DNA of 64,000 nt from JBMDXB01 sp048594975. GTDB taxonomy: Bacteria > Acidobacteriota > Vicinamibacteria > Vicinamibacterales > 2-12-FULL-66-21. Under the pieces are notes generated by a model, which saw nothing but the letters and a program-made list of their open reading frames with translations, searched no databases and had not been told where the DNA came from. Position numbers and translations under genes: made by a program. This document shows positions 1 to 7,749 of this stretch, one piece after another. The number at the start of each line of letters is the position of its first letter. Within the stretch, counting starts at the first letter, position 1. The stretch covers positions 13,388 to 77,387 of the forward strand of contig JBMDXQ010000105.1 of assembly GCA_048594975.1 (NCBI GenBank), in the 5' to 3' direction.

Positions 1-45
1 CGGGAGTTTCCGGTTCCGCGGTTCCCCGGGTTCCGAGGTTCCGGC
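1..45. repeat. GGTTCC word-like spacer repeat
   Basis: The first 45 bases are built from variants of the hexamer GGTTCC separated by 2-5 bases. The complementary word GGAACC recurs at 1331-1362 and is dense at 31585-31680. No ORF uses it convincingly. It is one of several word-like spacer families in this window. The left end lies outside the window. Confidence 0.5.
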
Positions 46-523
46 ATGCATGGTCCGGTTGATGCCGAGGTTCACGAGCTCGCTGTCGAGGCCTGCCGTG
101 GGGGGCGCCGTCTTTCACGCCTGCTTCACGGCGCGCGGGCAGCCCTTAAGGGCTGCAGAACGTGTCAACGCAAGGACCGTCCAGGATTGACACGGAAAGC
201 CCCGCAAAGCGGCCTTACCATGTCGTCATTGCTGCATGTCATTCTGCTTCATGTCAGGACGAAGAGCTCGAAAACGGCCATTCTACAGTCCACGGCCAGT
301 AAGTTGGCGAGCCCGGCCACTCTGCTGCGTATTCCAGTGCCCGAACTGTGCAAAACCGCTTCAGAGATCGGGACGATACTCGAGACTCGGCGCGATGTTA
401 TCGGGGCTGCTCTCGGTCGGGTTCGCCTATTACCTGGGAGCACGAGGAGTGAGTTGGCTCGTTTGGTGCCCAGCGCGTGTTTCTCGCCGTCGGCTGCGAT
501 GCCCAGGGCGACGATGAGGCAGT

Positions 524-975
524 GATCCCACCCTTCCGTTCACGGAGGTGTTCACGGCGAGCGGCCGCTTCTCGGAGCGACTGGATGGACGCCGCTTCGA
601 AACGCAGGTGCTGGGCGTGTTCGCGAGCATCGCCATGCTGCTGGCGGGCGCGGGTCTCTATGCCCTGCTGGCGTATCAGGTGACCCTGCGCACCCGCGAA
701 ATCGCCATTCGATCGACGCGCGGCGCGAGTCGATCGTCACCCTGTTCCTCGCGCGCGGGCTGCGGCTGGCCGGCCTTGGTGCCGTCATCGGAATCGGCGG
801 TGCCGCATCGGCGGCCCGACTGCTGCAAAGCCTGCTCTACGAGACGCCGACAATCAACCTGCACGGGTACGTCACGGCTGCCACGTTCATGCTGCTCGTC
901 GCCGCCCTCGCCGCGTACGGCCCCTTCCGTCGCGCCGCCGATGTCAGCGCCATCACCGCCCAGCGTGAAGAGTAG
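524..975 (+). pseudogene. Broken C-terminus of an ADOP-family ABC permease
   Basis: Two reading frames together spell the end of an ADOP/FtsX-type permease. From 524 to about 712 the frame reads DPTLPF, then a membrane helix of the type VFASIAMLLAGAGLYALLAY, then RTREIAIR, the hallmark before the last loop. The sequence then continues in a different frame from about 715, reading ARRESIVTLFLARGLRLAG and a last helix, and ends at a stop at 973-975. About 8 bases appear to be lost at the junction, where the conserved LALGA segment should be. A second break precedes 524, because a stop lies in frame at 515. About 145 residues of a normally 800-residue protein remain, so it cannot be functional. 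Confidence 0.75.
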
Positions 976-1050
976 CGAGCTCTAGGCGCTCTCCGGCCAG
1001 CGCAACGGGTCGATTCGCGCGGGAACGGCAGGATCTGCTCCAACTCGTGA

Positions 1051-1365
1051 AAATTTGGCTCACCAAACTTTCTTCTGCGCGTTCGCGAGGCGGGGCAGTG
1101 GCCTGCCCGTCAATCGGCGCGCCGCTGGATCACGAACCCGGTCGACCTCGGCTATCCACAGACGCCCGCGGACGTCGAACTGTCAGCTCTCCTCGATGAC
1201 CGGAGACGGCGGAGGTTCGAGGAGAGGCAGCCTGAATGGATTCGGGAGTCGAATGACACCGATGCCGACGCGCTGGTGGGATTGGGTCCGGAGCGGAGCC
1301 GAAAGGCCTCGCTCAACTCTCATGATCTGAACCCCGGAGCCCCCGGAACCCCCGGAACCCCGTGA
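1051..1365 (+). pseudogene. Coding-like fragment without a start codon
   Basis: The frame beginning right after a TGA at 1048-1050 is open to 1365 and reads like a real protein, with phrases such as RRWITNPVDLGYPQTPADVE and LLDDRRRRFEERQPEWIRE. GC is high at third positions. There is no ATG, GTG or TTG before the protein-like part, so it looks like the 3' end of a gene that lost its beginning. The last dozen codons (NPGAPGTPGTP) are simply the GGAACC spacer repeat read in frame, so the original stop was probably replaced. The family was not recognised. Confidence 0.4.
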
Positions 1366-1368
1366 GAC

Positions 1369-2172
1369 CTACCAGTTCGGCGGCGCGCCGACAGGGTACT
1401 GTTCCAGGTCGAGCACGCTGCCGGTCACCAGCGCGCTCTCATCCGAGGCGAAGTAGGCGGCGGCGTAGGCGATGTCCTGCGGATCCAACAGCCGGCCGAA
1501 CGGGCGCGTGCGCACCGCCTCTTCTGCCCAGCGCTCGCCCTTGCCTTCGAGCAGCTTCACGCGGTGCTCGCCCTCTGTCAGGGTCCAGCCGACGTTGATC
1601 TGGTTTACGCGGATGCCGTAGCGATTGAGCGACGCGGCCGCATTCTTCGTCAGCGTCATCAGCCCGCCCTTCGAGACCGAATAGGCGTGCAGCTTCGGTT
1701 CGCCGATGTACGCATTCACCGACCCGATGTTCACGACCGACCCGCGGCCGCGCGGCTTCATGTGGCGGACCGCCTCCTGCAGGCAGAGGAAGGGCGCGCG
1801 CAGGTTGATCGCCATGATCAGGTCCCACAGCTCGAGCGACGTGCTCTCGAGGTCGCCGCGCGTGAAGTTCCCGGCGTTGTTCACCAGGACGTCGATCGCG
1901 CGGAACCGCTCGACGGCAAAACCGATGAGCCCGCGGCAGGCGGCCGGGTCGCTGAGGTCGCCGGTGAACGACGCGGCATCGCCGCCGGCCGCAACGATCT
2001 GCTCGACCGCCGCGCGTGCGCGCTCCACGCTGCTGCCGTGGATGACGACGCGTGCGCCGAGCGACGCAAAATGAAGTGCGATGCCGCGGCCGATGCCGGA
2101 CGTGGATCCGGTGACGACGGCGACGCGGCCGTCGAGGCGTCCGCGCGCGTGGGCCTCGCCGGTCGCGGTCAC
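1369..2172 (-). CDS. SDR-family NAD(P)-dependent oxidoreductase
   Basis: A classical short-chain dehydrogenase/reductase of 267 aa. The cofactor motif TGSTSGIG is at residues 21-28, NNAG at 98-101, the catalytic Ser at 151 and YSVSK (Tyr164, Lys168) follows. All residues needed for hydride transfer between an alcohol and NAD(P) are present; the substrate is unknown. The start overlaps the stop of the upstream alcohol dehydrogenase by 4 bases (ATGA), so the two are translationally coupled. It is the last gene of a four-gene minus-strand operon with a sugar-type transporter and an HPS/KGPDC-like enzyme, which suggests a polyol or sugar-acid oxidation step. Confidence 0.9.
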   Translation of the reverse strand: MTATGEAHARGRLDGRVAVVTGSTSGIGRGIALHFASLGARVVIHGSSVERARAAVEQIVAAGGDAASFTGDLSDPAACRGLIGFAVERFRAIDVLVNNAGNFTRGDLESTSLELWDLIMAINLRAPFLCLQEAVRHMKPRGRGSVVNIGSVNAYIGEPKLHAYSVSKGGLMTLTKNAAASLNRYGIRVNQINVGWTLTEGEHRVKLLEGKGERWAEEAVRTRPFGRLLDPQDIAYAAAYFASDESALVTGSVLDLEQYPVGAPPNW

Positions 2173-3212
2173 GCGGGCACCAGCACCGATTTGATCACCT
2201 GGCCGTCGTGCATCGCGTCGAAGGCCGTGCGCCAGTCGTCCAGGCCGGTGGTCATGCCGACGATCGTCTCGGCTCGCGTCAGCCCCTGGGCGAGCAGGTG
2301 GATTACGCGTTCCCAGATTGGATAGTTGTGGCTGAACGAGCCCTGCAGCCGCAGGTTCTTCTGCACGATCGGGTTGGTGTCAATCGACGTTCCGGCCGGC
2401 GACCATCCGACCTTCGTTACCTGGCCGTCGGGACGCGCAATCGCCAGCGCCGCCTCGAGCGGCCGGCCCGCGCCCGACGCGTCGCAGACCAGGTCCGCGC
2501 CGAGCAGCCGCAGGCCGCGCACGATCTCGTCCAGCTTCTCGTCCTGCACGTTCACGGTGTGGGTGGCTCCGAGCTGGCGGGCCGCGTCCAGCCTGCGGCC
2601 GTCCGCGCGCAGCCCGGCGACGACCAGCGGGTTGGCCCCGGAGAGCGCCGCCATCCGCGCGCAGAGCAGGCCGATGGGCCCCGGCCCCACGACGACGACG
2701 AGATCGCCCGGACGAATGCGCGAGTTCACGCACATCGCGTTGTAGGCGACGGCGTGCGGCTCGGCGAGGCAGGCGAGCTCGAACGGCAGGCTGTCGGGGA
2801 TGTGGTGCAGGCATCGCGCCGGCACCCTGACGTACTCGGCCATCGCTCCGTCGACACCGTAGCCGAAGCCTTTGCGCCGCGGGCACAGGTTGTAGCGGCC
2901 GCTGCGGCACATCTCGCACTCGCCGCAGATGATGGCCGAGGTCTCGCTGACGACGCGGTCGCCCGCCCGGAATCCGCGCACGGTCCGACCGGCGGCGGCG
3001 ACGGTTCCGCCGAACTCGTGCCCGAGCACGACCGGCACGGTCACCGGCCACGTGTGGGTGCAGTGGACCTGGTGAATCTCCGATCCGCACACCGACACCG
3101 CGCCGACGCGCAGCAGCACGTCGTCGTCGCCGATGGTCGGGACCGGCACGTCGCGCAGCTCGACGTGCATGGGTTTCAGTTCGTATTGGACGAGGGCTGG
3201 CTGGCTTGGCAT
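2169..3212 (-). CDS. Zinc-dependent alcohol (polyol) dehydrogenase, MDR family
   Basis: A 347-aa medium-chain dehydrogenase. Catalytic zinc ligands are seen as Cys42 and His65-Glu66 (GHE). The structural-zinc lobe carries Cys96, Cys99, Cys102 and Cys110. A Rossmann motif VVGPGPIG lies near residue 175. The layout matches threonine, sorbitol or galactitol dehydrogenases. It probably oxidises a secondary alcohol of a sugar or polyol with NAD(P). The SDR follows with a 4-base overlap. The HPS-like gene lies 181 bp upstream, a longer gap that could hold an internal promoter. The exact substrate cannot be read from the sequence. Confidence 0.9.
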   Translation of the reverse strand: MPSQPALVQYELKPMHVELRDVPVPTIGDDDVLLRVGAVSVCGSEIHQVHCTHTWPVTVPVVLGHEFGGTVAAAGRTVRGFRAGDRVVSETSAIICGECEMCRSGRYNLCPRRKGFGYGVDGAMAEYVRVPARCLHHIPDSLPFELACLAEPHAVAYNAMCVNSRIRPGDLVVVVGPGPIGLLCARMAALSGANPLVVAGLRADGRRLDAARQLGATHTVNVQDEKLDEIVRGLRLLGADLVCDASGAGRPLEAALAIARPDGQVTKVGWSPAGTSIDTNPIVQKNLRLQGSFSHNYPIWERVIHLLAQGLTRAETIVGMTTGLDDWRTAFDAMHDGQVIKSVLVPA

Positions 3213-3393
3213 GGAGTGTCAGACACGCATCGTGACCGCAAGCGGGCTGCGCGGGTGGCGCACGGCGGGCGCCCGCGTGGGCGCAGTGGGCGTACCGGTG
3301 AGCCCCACGAAAGCCCAGTGCGACCACGTGGGCTGCCGGGCGACAGGCCCCGCGCCGGTGCCCGCCCGGGTCACGATCCGTACGTTGGTCCCT

Positions 3394-4098
3394 CTATGGC
3401 CGTCGATAGGGCGTCCTCTTGATCTCCCTGCAGATCTCGGACAGCACGCTTCCGAGATCCGTGCTCGCGGTCTTGAATTCGTCGGCGTCGATGACGAGCG
3501 GCGCGCCCAGCACCACGAGCGGCGCGCCGTGAGCGGGACACTCAATCGCCTGGCGAATCGAGAGGCCGCCGACCGCCTGCACGGGGACCGACACGGCGCG
3601 CACCACGTCCTCGAGTTCGCCCATCGGGCTCAGGCCCTCGATCATATTCCGTTCGTCGTAGCCGATGTGGTGGATGATGAAGTCGACGCCCAGGCTCTCC
3701 ATCCACCGCGCGTTCTCCACGCGATCGTCGGCGGCAAGGTTGTCGCCCATCACCTTGACGCCGTACTTCCGGCCGGCCGCCACCACGCGCCGGATCGTCG
3801 CCTCGTGCGCGCGGCCCATGACGACGACCAGGTTCGCACCCGCCTTCGCCATCATCTCGGCTTCGAGATAGCCGCCGTCCATCGTCTTCAGGTCGGCGAC
3901 GATAGGGTGGTCGGAAAAGCGCGCGCGCAGGCGTTCCACGCCGTGCAGGCCCTCGGCGAGGATCAACGGCGTCCCCGCCTCCAGCCAGTCGACGCCGGCG
4001 TCGACGGCAACCGCCGCGGTCGCGAGCGCTTCGTCGATGGAGGTCAGATCGAGCGAGATCTGGACGATGGGGAACCGGAGGTGCTCAAGGTCAATCAC
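3394..4098 (-). CDS. HPS/KGPDC-family decarboxylase or aldolase (OMP decarboxylase suprafamily)
   Basis: A 234-aa TIM-barrel protein with the DxKxxD signature ADLKTMDGG (Asp69, Lys71, Asp74) that binds metal and phosphate sugar in 3-hexulose-6-phosphate synthase and 3-keto-L-gulonate-6-phosphate decarboxylase. An early acidic position (Glu40, in DWLEAGTPL) also fits the family. Members either condense formaldehyde with ribulose 5-phosphate or decarboxylate a keto sugar acid phosphate. Next to a transporter and two dehydrogenases, and with no hexulose-phosphate isomerase in view, the sugar-acid route is more likely. At about 20 residues longer than typical members, it has an extended C-terminus. 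Gap to the MFS gene is about 45 bp. Confidence 0.8.
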   Translation of the reverse strand: MIDLEHLRFPIVQISLDLTSIDEALATAAVAVDAGVDWLEAGTPLILAEGLHGVERLRARFSDHPIVADLKTMDGGYLEAEMMAKAGANLVVVMGRAHEATIRRVVAAGRKYGVKVMGDNLAADDRVENARWMESLGVDFIIHHIGYDERNMIEGLSPMGELEDVVRAVSVPVQAVGGLSIRQAIECPAHGAPLVVLGAPLVIDADEFKTASTDLGSVLSEICREIKRTPYRRP

Positions 4099-4140
4099 TC
4101 AATCACCGTCACTCAAACGCCCCGATCGCCCGATCGCCGG
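4099..4140. repeat. Short word-like spacer repeats
   Basis: Between the MFS gene and the HPS-like gene the spacer repeats ATCACTCA-like words followed by CGATCGCC words. It resembles, in style but not in sequence, the other word-like spacers of this window. No clear hairpin was found. Confidence 0.35.
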
Positions 4141-4143
4141 ATT

Positions 4144-5394
4144 CTACATTCCCCCCGTCGCCGTCCCCAGGTCGGTGCCCAGCTGCACCGGGCGGTATCC
4201 GCCGCGTGCCCTGAAATAGAGATAGACGGCGCCGAAGATGAACGTGAGAATCACCGGCAGCACGGCGACGTACTGCAGCGCCGCGCCCGCGCCGTACTGG
4301 TCGAAGAAGCCGCCCATGATGGGGAGCGCCACCGCGACCGACAGCATGCCCGCGCCGCCCATCAGGCTGATGAGCAGCGCGCCGCCGCGCGGGAACTGCT
4401 CTGCCGTCACGCCGATCATCGTCGGCCAGAAGTAGGTCTTGCCGACGCCGAAGACCGTAGCCGCGGCGAAGGCGATGATCGGCGAGACGCCGGTCTGCAG
4501 GCTGCCCAGCCAGTACAGGCCGATCGCCGACAGGATCGAGCAGCCGACCAGCATGCCGAGCGGCGAGATGCGATGGGCCAGCGGGCCGGCGAAGAAGCGC
4601 AGCACGAACATCAGGCCGGCGGTGTAGACGAGGAACAGAATCCCCTCCAGCCCGGTGAGCGCGCTCATCACCGACGGGAACCACTGGTCGGGGCCGAGCT
4701 CGGTGGCGGCCGTCATCCACATGCAGATGAACAGGAGAATGAAGAGCGGCCGGCCCGCTTCGCGCCACATGTCCCCGGTCGACACCTGCGAGGCAACGCG
4801 TTCGGTCGCCGGGTAGCTCTGGGTCAGCACCATCAACAGGTAGATGACCGCCGGGACCATGATGCACGCGAGCTTCACCTGCCAGCCGACGTTGAACTGC
4901 GTCAGCGCGTAGGCGAGCAGTCCGCCGATGATCATGCCGCCGGGCCACCAGGCGTGCAGCACGTTCAGCTTGTGTGTCTTGTCCTCGCGGTAAATCGTCG
5001 CGATGAGCGGGTTGATCACACCTTCGACGAGCCCCTGCGACAGGCCCATGATGAGGAAGCCGATGTAGAGGATCAGCGTGCCCGTACTCCCGAAGATCGA
5101 GTCGACGGGGCCGGTTGGCAGGGGCGCGAAGATGACCAGCAGGATGCCGATGATGTAGCCGACCCCGGAGAGGGCGTGCAGCACGCGCATGCCGAGCACG
5201 TCGACCAGCGCGCCGCTGATGAAGATGGCGATGGTGAACGCCCAGAACGCCGGACTCCAGATCGAGCCCATCTGCTCCTTGGTGAGGTGGAACGCGGAGC
5301 TCATGGCGCCCTCGACGTCGCCGCGGATGGAGAAGACCATCGAGGTGGTCAGCAGCGACACGCAACTGGCGACGAACAGCCTTTGTTTGTTCAT
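4144..5394 (-). CDS. MFS transporter, sugar-type
   Basis: A major facilitator protein of about 416 aa with roughly twelve hydrophobic segments, an early SIRGDVEGAMSSAF segment and many Gly/Pro-rich helices, like FucP/FHS-type sugar symporters. I start it at the ATG ending at 5394 (MNKQRLFVAS), which has an AGAGAGGG ribosome site 6 bases upstream. A longer reading to 5460 adds a non-hydrophobic tail. It is the first gene of the minus-strand operon, and its product probably brings in the sugar or sugar acid handled by the HPS-like enzyme, alcohol dehydrogenase and SDR downstream. The substrate is unknown. Confidence 0.85.
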   Translation of the reverse strand: MNKQRLFVASCVSLLTTSMVFSIRGDVEGAMSSAFHLTKEQMGSIWSPAFWAFTIAIFISGALVDVLGMRVLHALSGVGYIIGILLVIFAPLPTGPVDSIFGSTGTLILYIGFLIMGLSQGLVEGVINPLIATIYREDKTHKLNVLHAWWPGGMIIGGLLAYALTQFNVGWQVKLACIMVPAVIYLLMVLTQSYPATERVASQVSTGDMWREAGRPLFILLFICMWMTAATELGPDQWFPSVMSALTGLEGILFLVYTAGLMFVLRFFAGPLAHRISPLGMLVGCSILSAIGLYWLGSLQTGVSPIIAFAAATVFGVGKTYFWPTMIGVTAEQFPRGGALLISLMGGAGMLSVAVALPIMGGFFDQYGAGAALQYVAVLPVILTFIFGAVYLYFRARGGYRPVQLGTDLGTATGGM

Positions 5395-5477
5395 GAACCC
5401 TCTCTCAGCGCCTGCAAGACCGGCCGAGGCGTGACTATATGCGGACGACGCGTGCCGCACAAGCCCGCGGCCAGAAA

Positions 5478-5510
5478 GGGCTGCGTTCTTTACCGCAAAG
5501 GAGGCAGCCC
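5478..5510. promoter_or_regulatory. Inverted repeat in divergent promoter region
   Basis: GGGCTGC (5478-5484) is mirrored by GCAGCCC (5504-5510) around a 19-base centre, in the short space between the minus-strand sugar operon and the plus-strand esterase. This is the expected place for a shared operator, but a 7-base arm is weak evidence and no regulator gene is nearby. Confidence 0.3.
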
Positions 5511-5542
5511 CCTCTGATTGGTTTGGTTACACTAGGGGGCGC

Positions 5543-6745
5543 ATGAATCCACGACTCATCGTCCAGAACGTCATCGCGACCGCGGCGATGCTGGCGGGTG
5601 TGGCGATTTCTGCACACGCCCAGCCGCCGGCCGCGCCGCCGCCGGCTGCCGCTCCCCAGGCGCCAGCCGTCGTCTCGCCCGAGGTGTCCGCCGACCGCCG
5701 GATCACGTTCCGCATCCACGCGCCGCAGGCGCAGAGCGTCCGGCTCACCGGCACCGACATCCCCGACAACCGCCAGAGCCCCCTGACCAAAGCCGACAAC
5801 GGCGTGTGGGAGGTGACACTCGGCCCCGTGCCGACCGGCGCCTACCGCTACAACTTCAACGTCGACGGCGTCGCCACGATCGATCCGCGCAACCCGTCGA
5901 CGAGCGAGTCGAACACCAACACCTGGAGCCTCGTCTACGTCCCCGGCGCCGAGCTGATGGACACGAAGCAGGTGCCGCACGGCGCCGTCGCCGAGGTCAC
6001 CTACTACTCGACGACGCTCGGACGCTTCCGCCGCATGCACGTCTACACGCCGCCGGGCTACGAGCAGGGGCGCAACCGCTACCCGGTGTTCTACCTGCTC
6101 CACGGCGCCGGCGACTCCGACGACGCGTGGACGACGGTCGGGCGGGCAGGCTTCATCCTCGACAACCTGATCGCCGCCGGCAAGGCGAAGCCGATGATCG
6201 TCGCCATGCCCGCTGGCCACACCAGCGCGGTGCGCGGTCCGAACAGCACGACCGAGTTCGTCAACGACTTCGTCACCGACCTGTTGCCGCACGTCGAGAA
6301 GACCTATCGCGTAATCCCCGATCGCGCCAACCGGGCGATCGCGGGGTTGTCGATGGGCGGCGATCAGTCCCTGCGCATCGGTGTCGCGAACCTCGAGAAG
6401 TTCAGCGCCATCGGCATCTACAGCTCGGGGCTGATTGGCCTGGCGGGGCCGCCGCGTCCCGGCGCCCCGACCAACGCGCCGACCGGGCAGGCGTGGATAG
6501 AGCAGAACCGCGCGGCGCTCGACAGCGCGGCCGCGAAGAAGGGGTTGAAGCTGTTCTGGTTTGCCACCGGCGTCGACGACTTCCTCATGCCGACCACCAA
6601 GGCGACGGTGGAGATGTTCAAGAAGCACGGGTTCGACCCCGTGTTCAAGGAGACGCAGGGCGGCCACACCTGGCTCAACTGGCGCGACTACCTGATCGAG
6701 TTCGCGCCGCTGCTGTTCCAGGGAGCGGCGGCCGCGAAGTCCTGA
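5543..6745 (+). CDS. Secreted alpha/beta-hydrolase esterase (feruloyl/acetyl-xylan/enterochelin esterase type)
   Basis: A 400-aa protein with a signal peptide (cut near AISAHA-Q, residue 27), a Pro/Ala linker, an N-terminal immunoglobulin-like E-set domain (about 45-135, with a starch-binding-like YRYNFNVDG) and an esterase-D-type hydrolase domain (about 145-395). The nucleophile is Ser270 in GLSMGG, the acid Asp345 or Asp346 (VDDFLMP) and the histidine His375 (GGHTW). Such enzymes remove feruloyl or acetyl groups from plant polysaccharides or hydrolyse siderophore esters. An AGGGGGC ribosome site precedes the ATG. It is divergent from the sugar operon, so a shared role in plant-sugar use is possible but not shown. 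Confidence 0.88.
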   Translation: MNPRLIVQNVIATAAMLAGVAISAHAQPPAAPPPAAAPQAPAVVSPEVSADRRITFRIHAPQAQSVRLTGTDIPDNRQSPLTKADNGVWEVTLGPVPTGAYRYNFNVDGVATIDPRNPSTSESNTNTWSLVYVPGAELMDTKQVPHGAVAEVTYYSTTLGRFRRMHVYTPPGYEQGRNRYPVFYLLHGAGDSDDAWTTVGRAGFILDNLIAAGKAKPMIVAMPAGHTSAVRGPNSTTEFVNDFVTDLLPHVEKTYRVIPDRANRAIAGLSMGGDQSLRIGVANLEKFSAIGIYSSGLIGLAGPPRPGAPTNAPTGQAWIEQNRAALDSAAAKKGLKLFWFATGVDDFLMPTTKATVEMFKKHGFDPVFKETQGGHTWLNWRDYLIEFAPLLFQGAAAAKS

Positions 6746-6765
6746 CGTCGTGCAGTCCGCTCGGG

Positions 6766-6801
6766 ATCGGGACCGGATGCGAGTCCGCACCCGGTCCCGA
6801 T
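6766..6801. terminator. Bidirectional hairpin between convergent genes
   Basis: ATCGGGACCGG (6766-6776) pairs perfectly with CCGGTCCCGAT (6791-6801) around a 14-base loop, between the stop of the esterase and the stop of the oppositely oriented rhomboid gene. There is no T-run, so it is a hairpin of terminator type rather than a classic intrinsic terminator. Confidence 0.6.
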
Positions 6802-6811
6802 TCCTGGGCGC

Positions 6812-7579
6812 TTACCAGCGCGTGTCGATGCGGTGCGCCGGGCGCCAGTGCTGCGCGCCGTGCTCGAGCACCCGGTCGCGCCGCTCGAACACCTTGATCA
6901 GGACGACCCCCGCGACAAACCCGCCCAGGTGCGCCCAGAAGGCGACGCCGCCGGCCTGCTCGGAGACGACGCTGGTGATCCCGCCGGCAAACTGCAGGAA
7001 CGCCCAGTAGATCAGCATCACCCACGCCGGCAGCGCCATCGACGTGAGGATGAAGCCGAGCGGCACCAGCGTGAACACCCGGACGCGCGGGAAGAGCACG
7101 AGGTAGGCACCCATCACGCCGCTGATCGCGCCCGACGCGCCGACCATCGGCACCTCCGACGCCGGGTCCGCCGCCACCTGCGCCAGCGCCGCCGCCAGCC
7201 CGGTCAGCAGGTAGAAGGCGAGGAAGCGGGGCCTCGTCATCGAGTCCTCGACGTTGTTCCCGAACAGCCAGAGGAACCACATGTTGCCGATGAGGTGCAT
7301 CCAGGACCCGTGCAGGAACATGGACGTGACCAGGTTCGACCACTGCCGCCCCGGGTCGGTGAGGCACACCAGCCGCTCGCCCATCGGGAACGGTGTGCCG
7401 GGCGCGAGCGACGCGGTGAGTTCGCCCGGGATCAGGCCGAGGTTGCATACCGATTCGGCGAGCAGACGGGTTCCGCCCGCGCCCTGCACGAACACCCAGG
7501 CGAAGACGCTCGTCGCGATCAGCGCAAACGTCACGTACGGCGTGCGGAGCGTCTGGTTCTCGTCGTGATACGGAATCAC
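6812..7579 (-). CDS. Rhomboid family intramembrane serine protease
   Basis: A 255-aa membrane protein. The catalytic dyad is Ser149 in GASGAISG and His217 in FWAHLGGFVAG. The supporting HxxxN (His95-Asn99) in the second membrane segment is present. About six hydrophobic segments are visible, and the TM1-TM2 loop is long. Rhomboids cut membrane proteins within or near their membrane helix; this group in soil bacteria is widespread and its substrates are mostly unknown. The C-terminus is a short basic cytoplasmic tail. It is transcribed alone, convergent with the esterase. Confidence 0.92.
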   Translation of the reverse strand: MIPYHDENQTLRTPYVTFALIATSVFAWVFVQGAGGTRLLAESVCNLGLIPGELTASLAPGTPFPMGERLVCLTDPGRQWSNLVTSMFLHGSWMHLIGNMWFLWLFGNNVEDSMTRPRFLAFYLLTGLAAALAQVAADPASEVPMVGASGAISGVMGAYLVLFPRVRVFTLVPLGFILTSMALPAWVMLIYWAFLQFAGGITSVVSEQAGGVAFWAHLGGFVAGVVLIKVFERRDRVLEHGAQHWRPAHRIDTRW

Positions 7580-7608
7580 GGGACTATTGTACGCCGCGAA
7601 CGTGCATC

Positions 7609-7747
7609 GGCGGATTGAGCGATTGAGTCATTGGGCCATTGAGCCGACGAGCATCGAGTCATCGAGCGATTGGGCCATTGCGGCCATGGCGTACGTTTTG
7701 TCGCCCCACCGCAATGGCACAATCGCTCAATCGCCCAATGGCTCGTT
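7609..7747. repeat. ATTGAGCGATTGGG word repeats forming a long hairpin
   Basis: The spacer between rhomboid and the M24 gene is made of variants of CGATTGGGCCATTG. One copy at 7663-7683 pairs with its reverse complement at 7709-7729 in 19 of 21 positions around a 25-base loop. It directly follows the 3' end of the M24 peptidase gene, so it may act as its transcript end. It is markedly richer in A/T than its neighbours and carries no gene. Confidence 0.6.
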
Positions 7748-7749
7748 TC

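Noticed and set aside
3133..5517. 794-codon plus-strand ORF opposite the sugar operon
   Set aside because: It is the antisense shadow of the HPS-like and MFS genes, rich in Arg/His/Ala with no domain or membrane pattern.
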